Positions 1 to 6,681 of a stretch of DNA of 11,590 nucleotides are shown one piece after another. The notes beneath the pieces were generated by a model, which was given only the letters and a program-made list of their open reading frames with translations, was not told where the DNA came from and did no database searches. The translations under genes were made by a program, and so were the position numbers. The DNA is taken from positions 1-11,590 of the forward strand of contig JBDTVS010000243.1 of NCBI GenBank assembly GCA_040007095.1. The letters are read 5' to 3'. Source of the stretch: JBDTVS01 sp040007095. Lineage in GTDB: Bacteria > Acidobacteriota > Vicinamibacteria > Vicinamibacterales > CAVVIG01. Within the stretch, counting starts at the first letter, position 1. Each line of letters opens with the position of its first letter.

Positions 1-806
1 GTTGGACTACGGACGACGAAATGCTGCTCGGGCACCGGATAACCGGCGGCGCCGAATGTTTCGCGGATCACCTTGTTGGTGTCGAAGTACACCTGCCAGT
101 AGTGGTCGTTGTGACAGTAGGGCCGGACCGCGAGGACCGGGCCATCGAGGTTGGACTCCAGGAGTTCGACGTCAGGCGCCGGATCGGCCTTGATGTTGGC
201 CACTTTGCTGACCCTTTCCTTGAGTCGCCGAATCGCGTCGTTGTGATCGACCGAATGGGCCAACTGGGCCTTCAATTCGACCCGGCGGTAGGGATTGGCC
301 GAAAAATTCTGAATCGTGTCCGAGAAGACGCGGTTGTTGCCGACCATCGTGATCACGTTGTCCGGCGTGGTGATCACCGTGACGAACAGGCCGACCTCCT
401 TCACCGTGCCGGTCACGCCCGCGGCGCTGACGAAGTCGCCGACTTTGAAGGGCCGCAGCACAATCATGAACGCGCCGGCCGCAAAGTTGGCCAGCAGGCC
501 GCTCCACGCCATTCCGATGGCGACGCCCGCGGCCGCAAGAATGGCGGCGAAGCTCGTGGTCTCGATGCCGAAGTAGCCCAAAATCGCCACGACCAGCACG
601 ACGTTCAAGGTCACTGAAATGACCGTGGAGATGTAGCGCAACAGCGTCGGATCGACCCTTTGGCGCTCGAGCGTCGAGGACACCAGACGAATGGCGAGGC
701 TGATCAACCACCGTCCAATCACGTAGAAAACGACCGCGCCGACAACTTTGAAGCCGACCTGAATGGCCACATCGGTGACCGTCTGTATCGCCCTAGTCAC
801 ATCCAT
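1..806 (-). CDS. MscS-family small-conductance mechanosensitive channel, 3' end cut by window edge
   Basis: The protein would be an inner-membrane channel that opens under membrane tension and releases solutes during hypo-osmotic shock. Reading from ATG at 806, 268 codons are open to the window edge with no stop, so the extreme C-terminus is missing; E. coli MscS has 286 residues. Three hydrophobic segments are visible: near residues 9-30, near 50-72, and a Gly/Ala-rich pore helix containing AAAGVAIGMAWSGLLANF followed by LRPFKVGDFV, the classic MscS TM3/beta-domain junction. A soluble domain follows, with VGLFVTVITTPDN and the conserved N-rich stretch around NNRVFSDTIQNFSANPYRR. A GGGGAGA ribosome site lies 7-8 nt upstream of the ATG. 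Immediately upstream on the same strand are the remains of a small gene (828-976), so the two may once have been co-transcribed. Family assignment is firm; the specific paralogue is not resolved. Confidence 0.93.
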   Translation of the reverse strand, partial: MDVTRAIQTVTDVAIQVGFKVVGAVVFYVIGRWLISLAIRLVSSTLERQRVDPTLLRYISTVISVTLNVVLVVAILGYFGIETTSFAAILAAAGVAIGMAWSGLLANFAAGAFMIVLRPFKVGDFVSAAGVTGTVKEVGLFVTVITTPDNVITMVGNNRVFSDTIQNFSANPYRRVELKAQLAHSVDHNDAIRRLKERVSKVANIKADPAPDVELLESNLDGPVLAVRPYCHNDHYWQVYFDTNKVIRETFGAAGYPVPEQHFVVRSP

Positions 807-827
807 GCACTGTTCTCCCCGGTTCGG

Positions 828-976
828 TTATCGCACCTTGCAGCTGTTGATCTGCGTCCCGGTCGCCGGATCGTTCCGGTCGGCCCGCCACGTCGGGTGG
901 TTGAAGTGGAGCACGCCGTCGCAATCGAGGCAAGGAGCGCGAGCCCAACGGCAAACGCTCCTCACACGCTGAACAT
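828..976 (-). pseudogene. probable decayed small lipoprotein gene upstream of the MscS channel
   Basis: On the minus strand a GGAG ribosome site sits 9 nt before ATG at 976. That frame reads MFSV, a TGA at 962-964, then GAFAVGLALLASIATACSTS, which has the shape of a lipoprotein signal peptide ending in a lipobox-like Ala-Thr-Ala-Cys. Just after it coding character switches to the neighbouring frame, which reads FNHPTWRADRNDPATG, then TQINSCKVR, then TAA at 828-830, with almost every codon ending in G or C. A stop inside the signal peptide plus one frameshift would therefore explain a gene of about 50 codons that is no longer intact. It ends 21 nt before the MscS start. I do not recognise the mature part. 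Sequencing error is the main alternative, and chance is possible in so short a stretch. Confidence 0.35.
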
Positions 977-1183
977 TTTCGTCGGCTCCGTCATCAAGAC
1001 CTCGATTTTCGAGCTCGTCGAGAAGCTGGGGTCATTGCCGAGATCCCGGCGAGCGGGACGCGCAGGTCCAGGAACTTCTCCGGGCGAACTGCGCGCGCTC
1101 GGATGAAACGTCTGCGCGGACCGTCGCTATTTAGCCACGAAACGACAGAAACAGGAACGCTTTTCGTGCCACGGATCCGTCAT
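977..1183. other. intergenic region between divergent MscS-side gene and ABC exporter
   Basis: Open reading frames cross this stretch, but none has convincing codon use, a ribosome site or recognisable protein features. It lies between genes transcribed away from each other and so should hold promoters in both directions. The only candidate I see is the box next to the exporter start, listed separately. A CGAGCTCG palindrome near 1010 is too short to mean much. Confidence 0.5.
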
Positions 1184-1188
1184 ATGAT
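1161..1188 (+). promoter_or_regulatory. candidate promoter of the ABC exporter
   Basis: TATGAT at 1183-1188 differs from the TATAAT consensus at one base. It is preceded, after 16 nt, by TTTTCG at 1161-1166, a poor match to TTGACA. Transcription starting about 7 nt after the -10 box would begin at the in-frame GTG codons at 1196 and 1199. That would make the message leaderless and would exclude the ATG codons at 1103 and 1184 as starts. This is inference from a single good box. Confidence 0.3.
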
Positions 1189-3040
1189 CGCAGGCGTGGT
1201 GGAACCCCTCAAACCTTCACGTAAAGTGACGAGCGGCGCGCTGGAAGAGGCGCGCGCGCTCATCTGGAAGCATCGGCAGCGGCTCGCGCTCGGCCTCGGC
1301 CTGATGGTCGTGAGCCGGCTGTCCGACCTGGTGCTGCCGATGACGTCGAAGTACATGATGGACGATGTCATCGGCCAGGGTCACTGGGAGCTGCTTCCGA
1401 AGCTGTCGCTGGCCGTCGGGGTTGCCACCATCGTGGGCGCGGCGACATCTTTTCTCAACTCACAGGTTCTCGGCGTGGCGGCGCAGCGCGCCATCGCGGA
1501 GATGCGGAAAGAGGTCGAAGCGCACGTCATGCGCCTGCCGATCCGCTACTTCGACTCGACCAAGACCGGCGTGCTGATCTCCCGAATCATGACCGACGCC
1601 GACGGCGTGCGAAACATCGTCGGCACCGGCCTCGTGCAATTGACCGGTTCCATCCTCACGGCCACGATCGCGTTCGGCGTCCTGATGTACATCAACTGGC
1701 GTTTGACCCTCGTCACGTCGTTGATCCTGAGCACCTTCGGCATCGGGATGGCGACGGCGTTCAAGCGGCTGCGACCGCTGTTCCGCGAGCGCAGCCAGAT
1801 CAACGCGGAGGTGACCGGTCGGTTGGCCGAATCCCTCGGCGGCGTCCGCATCGTCAAGGCCTACACCGCCGAGAAACGCGAAGAGCTCGTGTTCGCGAAG
1901 GGCGCGCACCGGATGTTCCGCAACGTCGCCAAATCGCTGACCGGCACGTCGGCCGTGATGGCGTTCTCGTCCCTCGTGGTCGGCGCCAGCGGCGTCGCGA
2001 TGATGCTGATTGGCGGCGCCGCCATCCGCGACGGCACGATGACGATCGGAGACCTGGTGAAATACCTGTCGTTTACCGCGCTGATGACGATGCCGATCTT
2101 CCAGCTCGCGTCGATCGGCACGCAAATCACCGAGGCTTTCGCGGGGCTGGACCGGATTCGGGAAATCCGCCGGATGGCCACCGAGGATCAGGAAGACGCG
2201 AGCCGCGCACCGCTGTCAGACGTTCAGGGGGAAGTGACGTTCGACGACGTGAGCTTCGAGTACGAAGCGGGCGTGCCGGTACTGAAACACGTGTCGTTCC
2301 ACGCGCCAGCGGGGTCGACAACGGCGCTGGTCGGCTCGAGCGGTTCAGGCAAGAGCACGCTCATCAGCCTGGTCATGACCTTCAACCGCCCCACCGCCGG
2401 CCGGCTGTTCGTCGACGGCCAGGACCTGACCGGCATACGACTGCGCGATTATCGCGGCCATCTCGGCGTGGTGCTGCAGGACAACTTCCTCTTCGACGGG
2501 ACGATCGGCGAGAACATCAAGTACGCCAGGCCGCACGCGACCCTGGACGAAGTCCGCGCCGTCAGCCGGATCGCTCACTGCGACGAGTTTATCGAAGCGT
2601 TCGAGAAGCAGTACGACACAATTGTCGGCGAACGAGGGGTGCGGCTGTCGGGCGGACAGCGGCAGCGCGTCGCCATTGCACGCGCGATTCTGGCGAACCC
2701 GCGCATCCTGATTCTTGACGAAGCCACGTCGAGCCTCGACAGCGAGAGCGAGGCGCTGATTCAGGACGGACTGCAGTCGCTCCGACAGGGCCGCACGACG
2801 TTCGTGATCGCGCACCGGCTGTCGACCATCCGCAGCGCGGATCAGATCCTGGTTCTCGAAGGGGGCGAGATCGTCGAGCGCGGACCGCACGACGTGCTCG
2901 TGGCGAAGGGCGGGCGATACCGTCAGCTGTATGACAAGCAGTACCGATTCGAGCGCGACCGCTTCATCAATCCTGGAGAGGACTTCACACCCGAGCCAGA
3001 AGTCGCGCTCAGCGCGAGAGCAGACTCTCCACAACGTTGA
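1184..3040 (+). CDS. ABC exporter, fused membrane and ATPase domains (MsbA/BmrA type)
   Basis: This is a half-transporter that should work as a homodimer in the inner membrane and export lipids, drugs or peptides using ATP. Numbered from ATG 1184 (618 residues), an exporter membrane domain with about six helices fills roughly residues 25-310, and the nucleotide-binding domain fills 340-590. All ATPase motifs are intact: Walker A GSSGSGKST from residue 384, Q-loop glutamine 432, signature LSGGQ from 488, Walker B ILILDEATSSLD with catalytic Glu 513, and H-loop His 544 in IAHRLST. The start is uncertain. ATG 1103, ATG 1184 and GTG 1196/1199 are all in frame, none has a strong ribosome site, and a -10-like box at 1183-1188 favours the GTGs. 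The 3' end overlaps the convergent gene at 3009-3383 by 32 nt. Neither sequence nor neighbours reveal the substrate. Confidence 0.95.
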   Translation: MIAGVVEPLKPSRKVTSGALEEARALIWKHRQRLALGLGLMVVSRLSDLVLPMTSKYMMDDVIGQGHWELLPKLSLAVGVATIVGAATSFLNSQVLGVAAQRAIAEMRKEVEAHVMRLPIRYFDSTKTGVLISRIMTDADGVRNIVGTGLVQLTGSILTATIAFGVLMYINWRLTLVTSLILSTFGIGMATAFKRLRPLFRERSQINAEVTGRLAESLGGVRIVKAYTAEKREELVFAKGAHRMFRNVAKSLTGTSAVMAFSSLVVGASGVAMMLIGGAAIRDGTMTIGDLVKYLSFTALMTMPIFQLASIGTQITEAFAGLDRIREIRRMATEDQEDASRAPLSDVQGEVTFDDVSFEYEAGVPVLKHVSFHAPAGSTTALVGSSGSGKSTLISLVMTFNRPTAGRLFVDGQDLTGIRLRDYRGHLGVVLQDNFLFDGTIGENIKYARPHATLDEVRAVSRIAHCDEFIEAFEKQYDTIVGERGVRLSGGQRQRVAIARAILANPRILILDEATSSLDSESEALIQDGLQSLRQGRTTFVIAHRLSTIRSADQILVLEGGEIVERGPHDVLVAKGGRYRQLYDKQYRFERDRFINPGEDFTPEPEVALSARADSPQR

Positions 3041-3383
3041 CGTTCTGACGCGTCAGCGCCAGCGGTTCAGAGTCGGCCCCTTTCAGCACGGCGGCGACCG
3101 TGTACAAGCCCCCGGGCAGGCCGCGGAATTCGAACCGCGTGGTGCGCGGCGCCTTCTCTCCGTCGAGCTGAATCTCGCTGCTGCGATAGAAATCTCCAGA
3201 TTCCGCAATGATTTCGATGGAACGGTTCCGGGCGTTGGCTTCAACCTGCGTCCGCACGACCAAGTACGCAGGCGCGAACGCCACCGTGGGCGAGACGCGC
3301 ATCGTCAAACGGTCGCCGGCCCCCGCGACGAACGGCGCCGTCAGCAGCGCCAGGACTCCACCGAGCAAATACCGAACGTTCAT
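3009..3383 (-). CDS. small secreted protein, probable Ig-like beta-sandwich, function unknown
   Basis: The ATG at 3383 has a GAGGTC ribosome site 6 nt upstream and gives a 124-residue product. The first 22 or so residues (MNVRYLLGGVLALLTAPFVA, then GAG) form a clear Sec signal peptide. The remainder alternates short hydrophobic stretches (RLTMRVSP, YLVVRTQVEA, SIEIIAES, TRFEFRGLP, YTVAAVLKG) with turns and polar residues, the pattern of an all-beta Ig- or fibronectin-like domain. It has no cysteines, no catalytic motif and no transmembrane helix after the signal, so it is probably exported and may bind a partner or ligand. It resembles small hypothetical proteins I associate with Acidobacteriota, but I cannot name a family. 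Its last 32 nt overlap the 3' end of the ABC exporter gene on the other strand. The reading frame continues upstream of 3383, but that part has no protein-like features. Confidence 0.72.
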   Translation of the reverse strand: MNVRYLLGGVLALLTAPFVAGAGDRLTMRVSPTVAFAPAYLVVRTQVEANARNRSIEIIAESGDFYRSSEIQLDGEKAPRTTRFEFRGLPGGLYTVAAVLKGADSEPLALTRQNVNVVESLLSR

Positions 3384-3494
3384 AAGACCTCGCCCAACAC
3401 TGTCCGTCGCGTTGTTGCGACTACCATAGACACTTTGCAAACGAAGGGCCACGCTGATCGGAACAGCGATTGACGTGTGAGGTAGGCTGGAACG
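3384..3494. other. divergent intergenic region
   Basis: This region separates the small secreted-protein gene (minus) from the peptidase gene (plus) and must carry both promoters unless the peptidase starts at GTG 3717. TTGACG at 3470-3475 looks like a -35 element but has no -10 at the right distance. TAGGCT at 3483-3488 lies 6 nt before ATG 3495 and resembles boxes in front of other starts in this window. GAGG at 3479-3482 is a possible ribosome site 12 nt from that ATG. Confidence 0.4.
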
Positions 3495-5081
3495 ATGCGG
3501 AGCCTGGACCCATATTCGCGTGTTCGAACTTCGCTCACGTTCGGCCGGCGAGCCGTCCTTCGCGCACGAATAGATGGGCGTAGCACGGGGGCCCAACGGC
3601 CGGGTGCAGTCGTTTCTCGATGGGCTGATCCCAACACAAACGTTCCGATCTGGCGTCGTGCCGTCGCCTCCGCCGGGTCGAAGTTCGGAGCGTCGACAAC
3701 GGCGAATCGTCGACACGTGCTGGCGGCGATTGTCGCCGCACTGACACTCGGAGTGGGAGTAAAGGACGTGCACGGACAAGCACCACCATGGCTGGATCAA
3801 TACCGGGAACCCGCGGCCCGGCTTATCGGCGAAGCCACCGGCGATACGTTCGCGTGGCGCCGGCTGGCCGTCCTCACCGATTCGATTGGCAACCGCTTGA
3901 GCGGCTCACCTCAACTCGACCGCGCCATCGCGTGGGCGGTGGCCGAAATGAAGCGCGACGGCCTGGAGAACGTTCACACCGAGAAGGTCATGGTGCCGCA
4001 TTGGGTGCGCGGCAACGAGAGCGCCGACATCGTCGAACCTGCCCGCCATCCGATCGTGATGCTCGGCCTGGGCAACAGCGTGGGCACCGGGACGGACGGC
4101 GTTCAAGCCGAGGTGGTCATCGTCCACAGCTTCAACGAGCTCGACAGCGCGGCGGCGCGGGTGAAGGGAAAGATCGTCTTCTTCAACGTCGCTTACACGA
4201 ACTACGAGGATACGGTGGCCTACCGGGCCGAGGGACCGTCCAAGGCGGCGCGATCCGGCGCCGTGGCGGCGCTGGTGCGCGCCGTGGGGCCGCCCGGGCT
4301 CCGCACGCCGCACACCGGCGCGCTGCAGTACGCCGCCGATGCGCCGCGAATCCCGGCCGCGGCGATCACCACCGAGGACGCGGATCGACTGCAGCGCATG
4401 GCGGATCGGCGAGAGCGGGTCGTCGTGAGATTGAAGATGGACGCCCGCTTCGAAGCCGACGCCGAGTCCGCCAACGTCGTCGGTGAGCTCAGAGGGCGGG
4501 AAAAACCCGACGAATTTGTCGTCATCGGGGGCCACCTCGACTCATGGGACGTGGGCGCAGGCGCCACCGACGACGGCGGGGGCTGCATCGTGACGTGGGA
4601 AGCCCTTCGGCTCATGAAGAAGCTGAATCTCCGGCCACGGCGCACCGTCCGCGTCGTCCTCTGGACCAACGAGGAAAATGGGACCCGCGGCGGTCTCGCG
4701 TATCGCGACCAGCATCGGTCGGAGCTCGCGAATCACGTGATGATGCTGGAATCGGACAACGGCGTTTTTCGACCGCTTGGATTCGGATTCACTGGCAGCG
4801 ACACCGCCAGGCAAAAGGTGCGCGCCGTCGCGATGCTGCTGCAGGGCATCGCGGCCGACGCGATTCTTCCCGACGGCGAGGGCGCCGACATCAACCCGAG
4901 CGTCCGGGAGGCGCGCATCCCGAGCCTCGCGCTCGCGGTGGACGATTCGAAGTACTTCACGATTCATCACACGCCGGCCGACACGATCGACAAGATCGAC
5001 CCGGTCGAGATGGCCAAGTGCGCCGCGGCGATCGCGGTGATGACGTTCGTCATCGCCGACTTGCCCGATCGCCTCGAGTAA
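3495..5081 (+). CDS. secreted M28-family zinc peptidase, carboxypeptidase Q-like
   Basis: The protein is a di-zinc exopeptidase of family M28, closest in motif order to plasma glutamate carboxypeptidase (CPQ/PGCP), which trims peptides from the C-terminus; it should act outside the cytoplasm. Numbered from ATG 3495 (528 residues), the metal site is complete: His347 in GGHLDSWD, Asp359/360 in DDGGG, the catalytic and metal-binding pair Glu393-Glu394 in NEENG, Asp421 in ESDNG, and the histidine of HHTPADT (491/492). Between the N-terminal part (NRLSGSPQLDRAI, VPHWVRG) and the catalytic core is a PA-like insertion with GKIVFFNVAYTNY and SPHTG-type sequence (TPHTGALQY). A Sec-like hydrophobic segment (LAAIVAALTLGVGV, ending near HGQA) begins only at residue 75. 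The first 74 residues have poor coding character, so GTG 3717 or an undetected start may be correct. A possible lipoprotein/thioredoxin gene follows 32 nt downstream. Confidence 0.9.
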   Translation: MRSLDPYSRVRTSLTFGRRAVLRARIDGRSTGAQRPGAVVSRWADPNTNVPIWRRAVASAGSKFGASTTANRRHVLAAIVAALTLGVGVKDVHGQAPPWLDQYREPAARLIGEATGDTFAWRRLAVLTDSIGNRLSGSPQLDRAIAWAVAEMKRDGLENVHTEKVMVPHWVRGNESADIVEPARHPIVMLGLGNSVGTGTDGVQAEVVIVHSFNELDSAAARVKGKIVFFNVAYTNYEDTVAYRAEGPSKAARSGAVAALVRAVGPPGLRTPHTGALQYAADAPRIPAAAITTEDADRLQRMADRRERVVVRLKMDARFEADAESANVVGELRGREKPDEFVVIGGHLDSWDVGAGATDDGGGCIVTWEALRLMKKLNLRPRRTVRVVLWTNEENGTRGGLAYRDQHRSELANHVMMLESDNGVFRPLGFGFTGSDTARQKVRAVAMLLQGIAADAILPDGEGADINPSVREARIPSLALAVDDSKYFTIHHTPADTIDKIDPVEMAKCAAAIAVMTFVIADLPDRLE

Positions 5082-5096
5082 TGAGGCCTCGAATGA

Positions 5097-5102
5097 TAAA
5101 CT
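5097..5102 (+). promoter_or_regulatory. candidate -10 box of the thioredoxin-fold protein gene
   Basis: TAAACT lies 11 nt before ATG 5114 in the 32-nt gap after the peptidase stop. No Shine-Dalgarno sequence is visible in the remaining leader. The downstream gene may therefore have its own promoter rather than depend on read-through from the peptidase gene. Confidence 0.25.
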
Positions 5103-5113
5103 GTGCCCACCAT

Positions 5114-6166
5114 ATGAAGACCTACGATCCGGCCAAAGTGCTGACGCTGGCAGCGACGCTGTTGCTGGCGGGAGCGTGTTCCACCTCCGCGCAGCAGCCG
5201 AAGCCGCAGGCACCGGGCGACACGGTGGCGACGGTCGGCGCCGCGACGATTACGCTCGAGCAGGTTGACCAGAAGGCGCTCGATGAGCCGGCCGCGAACT
5301 TCGGCAGCCTGAAGCTGTCGCAGGCCATCTACGAAGCGCGCCGCGCTGCCGCCGAAGAACTGGTCGGCGACATGCTGCTCGCGCAGGAAGCCAAGCGCCG
5401 CAGCGTCGAGCCGACCGCGCTGTACGAACTGGAGATCACCTCGAAGGTGAAGGAGGTGACCGAGACCGAGATCGCCGAGTGGTATCAAGGCAACCAGCAG
5501 CGGGTGCAGGGCGCGACGCTCGACCAGGTGCGGGCGCCAATCCAGTCGATGCTGACGCAACAGCGCACCCAACTGGCTCGCGATGCCTACATCGGAACAT
5601 TGAAGGCCAAGACGCCGACGCGCGTGATGGTCCAACCGCCGCGGGTCATCGTGACGGCCGGCAACAGTCCGGTCAAGGGCTCGGCGAGCGCGCCGATCGA
5701 GCTCATCGAGTTCGCCGACTTCGAATGTCCGTTCTGTCTTCAGGCGTCGCCCACCGTGAAACGGGTGCTCGACACGTATGGCGATTCCATCCGGTTCGTC
5801 TACCGGAACTTTCCGCTCCAGAACCATCCCCATGCCAGGCCAGCCGCAGAAGCCGCCCAATGCGCCAACGAGCAGGGCCAGTTCTGGGCGTTTCACGACC
5901 GGCTGTTTACGGAGCCCGGCAAGTTGTCGGACGCGGAGCTGAAGCAGACGGCGTCCACGCTCGGGCTGAGCGCGCCGCAGTTCAACAAATGCGTGGACGA
6001 CCGCAAGTATCAGTCAGTGGTCGAGACGGACGCACAGGCCGGCCTCAACGCCGGCGTCACGGGCACGCCGGCCTTCTTCATCAACGGGCGCCTGCTGTCG
6101 GGCGCGCAGCCGTTCGACGCGTTCAAGCGGATCATCGACGAAGAGCTGGAGCTGAGGAAGAAGTAA
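5114..6166 (+). CDS. exported SurA/PpiC-N-like plus DsbA-type thioredoxin fusion protein
   Basis: This 350-residue envelope protein probably catalyses thiol-disulfide exchange in exported proteins. The start at ATG 5114 gives a good signal: MKTYDP, a hydrophobic core LTLAATLLLAG, then Ala-Cys at 21-22. That could be a weak lipobox (AGA-C) or a Sec cleavage region near SAQQ. Residues about 37-165 contain DTVATVGAATITLEQVDQKAL and long charged helices, the pattern seen at the start of SurA/PpiC-type chaperones. Residues about 180-347 form a thioredoxin_4/DSBA domain: IELIEFADFECPFCLQ with active-site Cys205-Pro-Phe-Cys208, FVYRNFPLQNHPHA, and cis-proline Pro319 in VTGTPAFFING. The CPFC pair is typical of DsbA-like oxidases or DsbG/C-like relatives, so the direction of the redox reaction cannot be told. 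An upstream in-frame ATG at 5093 would add residues ahead of the signal and is less likely. Confidence 0.9.
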   Translation: MKTYDPAKVLTLAATLLLAGACSTSAQQPKPQAPGDTVATVGAATITLEQVDQKALDEPAANFGSLKLSQAIYEARRAAAEELVGDMLLAQEAKRRSVEPTALYELEITSKVKEVTETEIAEWYQGNQQRVQGATLDQVRAPIQSMLTQQRTQLARDAYIGTLKAKTPTRVMVQPPRVIVTAGNSPVKGSASAPIELIEFADFECPFCLQASPTVKRVLDTYGDSIRFVYRNFPLQNHPHARPAAEAAQCANEQGQFWAFHDRLFTEPGKLSDAELKQTASTLGLSAPQFNKCVDDRKYQSVVETDAQAGLNAGVTGTPAFFINGRLLSGAQPFDAFKRIIDEELELRKK

Positions 6167-6336
6167 CAGTTCCAAAGTCACCGCAACCAACCTCGGACTA
6201 CGTGACCCGTAGAGGCAGTCCTTCAGAACTTTGTTCACGCCCCTCGGAGAAGTCCCCCCTTTTCGACGTTGTCCGCGCTGAAGATTGCGGCCGGAACGCC
6301 CGCTGCAGTCGTGAAAGGGTGTGACGGCGCGGAACA

Positions 6337-6356
6337 TGCACACATCGAGCTGTGCA
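6337..6356. repeat. inverted repeat, 6-bp stem
   Basis: TGCACA at 6337-6342 pairs with TGTGCA at 6351-6356 around an 8-nt loop. There is no T-tract beside it, so it is not a convincing intrinsic terminator. Confidence 0.4.
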
Positions 6357-6389
6357 CGTAGAACCGTCCGGCACAATCACGCCGGGGTG

Positions 6390-6418
6390 CGCTGGTCTTT
6401 CATTAGGATGAACCAGCG
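6390..6418. repeat. inverted repeat, 7-bp stem
   Basis: CGCTGGT at 6390-6396 is the exact reverse complement of ACCAGCG at 6412-6418, with 15 nt between them. It is the longest perfect stem in this gene-free region. Confidence 0.45.
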
Positions 6419-6430
6419 GATCGTGGTCAC

Positions 6431-6467
6431 GTGCGATTGACTGGCGCACCAGGCACTGTCAGGTGCC
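6431..6467. repeat. two adjacent small hairpins
   Basis: GTGCG (6431-6435) pairs with CGCAC (6445-6449). After two bases GGCAC (6452-6456) pairs with GTGCC (6463-6467) around TGTCAG. The second, a GGCACTGTCAGGTGCC palindrome, resembles short REP-like palindromes found between bacterial genes. No copy elsewhere in this window supports calling it a repeat family. Confidence 0.4.
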
Positions 6468-6681
6468 GTTGAGACGGCCCTCGACGATTGGAGGACTTTG
6501 TATCCCGACGCAAGTTCAGAAGCGATGTTGAAACACGCCACGGCCGAGCCGCGCGAGGTCGCGTCTCTTTTCGGCCGGGCCGATGGCTTTCCCACCGATC
6601 TCACCCGTGTTGGTCGGACTTTCTGGCGAATCCTTTGGAGGGGGCCGAGGGAAGGCGCCTGAGTGCGAGAAGGCGCAGGCC

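Larger units (their letters stand above)
6167..6681. other. 515-nt gene-free region between convergent genes, with several inverted repeats
   Basis: No reading frame here has a ribosome site plus recognisable protein features. The region separates the 3' ends of the thioredoxin-fold gene and the rhomboid gene, so at least one terminator is expected, but I see no hairpin followed by a T-run on either strand. Several short inverted repeats are present, listed separately. A minus-strand reading through 6604-6377 contains a protein-like patch (ACFNIASELASGYKVLQSS) but has no recognisable family or start. The stretch is probably eroded sequence from a lost gene or mobile element. Confidence 0.5.

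Noticed and set aside
962..964. TGA in the small lipoprotein read as selenocysteine or recoded tryptophan
   Set aside because: A signal peptide is not a place for selenocysteine, no SECIS-like hairpin is evident, and TGA ends other genes in the window such as the ABC exporter and fmdB.
660..1106. Plus-strand 148-codon frame over the MscS start and upstream region
   Set aside because: It overlaps the clear MscS coding sequence on the other strand and lacks any protein-like feature.
3574..3744. Small frame MGVARGPNGRVQSFLDGL before the M28 signal segment
   Set aside because: Codon third positions are not clearly biased, it overlaps the peptidase signal region out of frame, and it has no ribosome site.
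4544..5113. Long plus-strand frame continuing upstream of the thioredoxin-fold protein start
   Set aside because: It lies out of frame over the M28 peptidase catalytic core and translates to Arg/Gly/His-rich sequence. The signal peptide fixes the real start at 5114.
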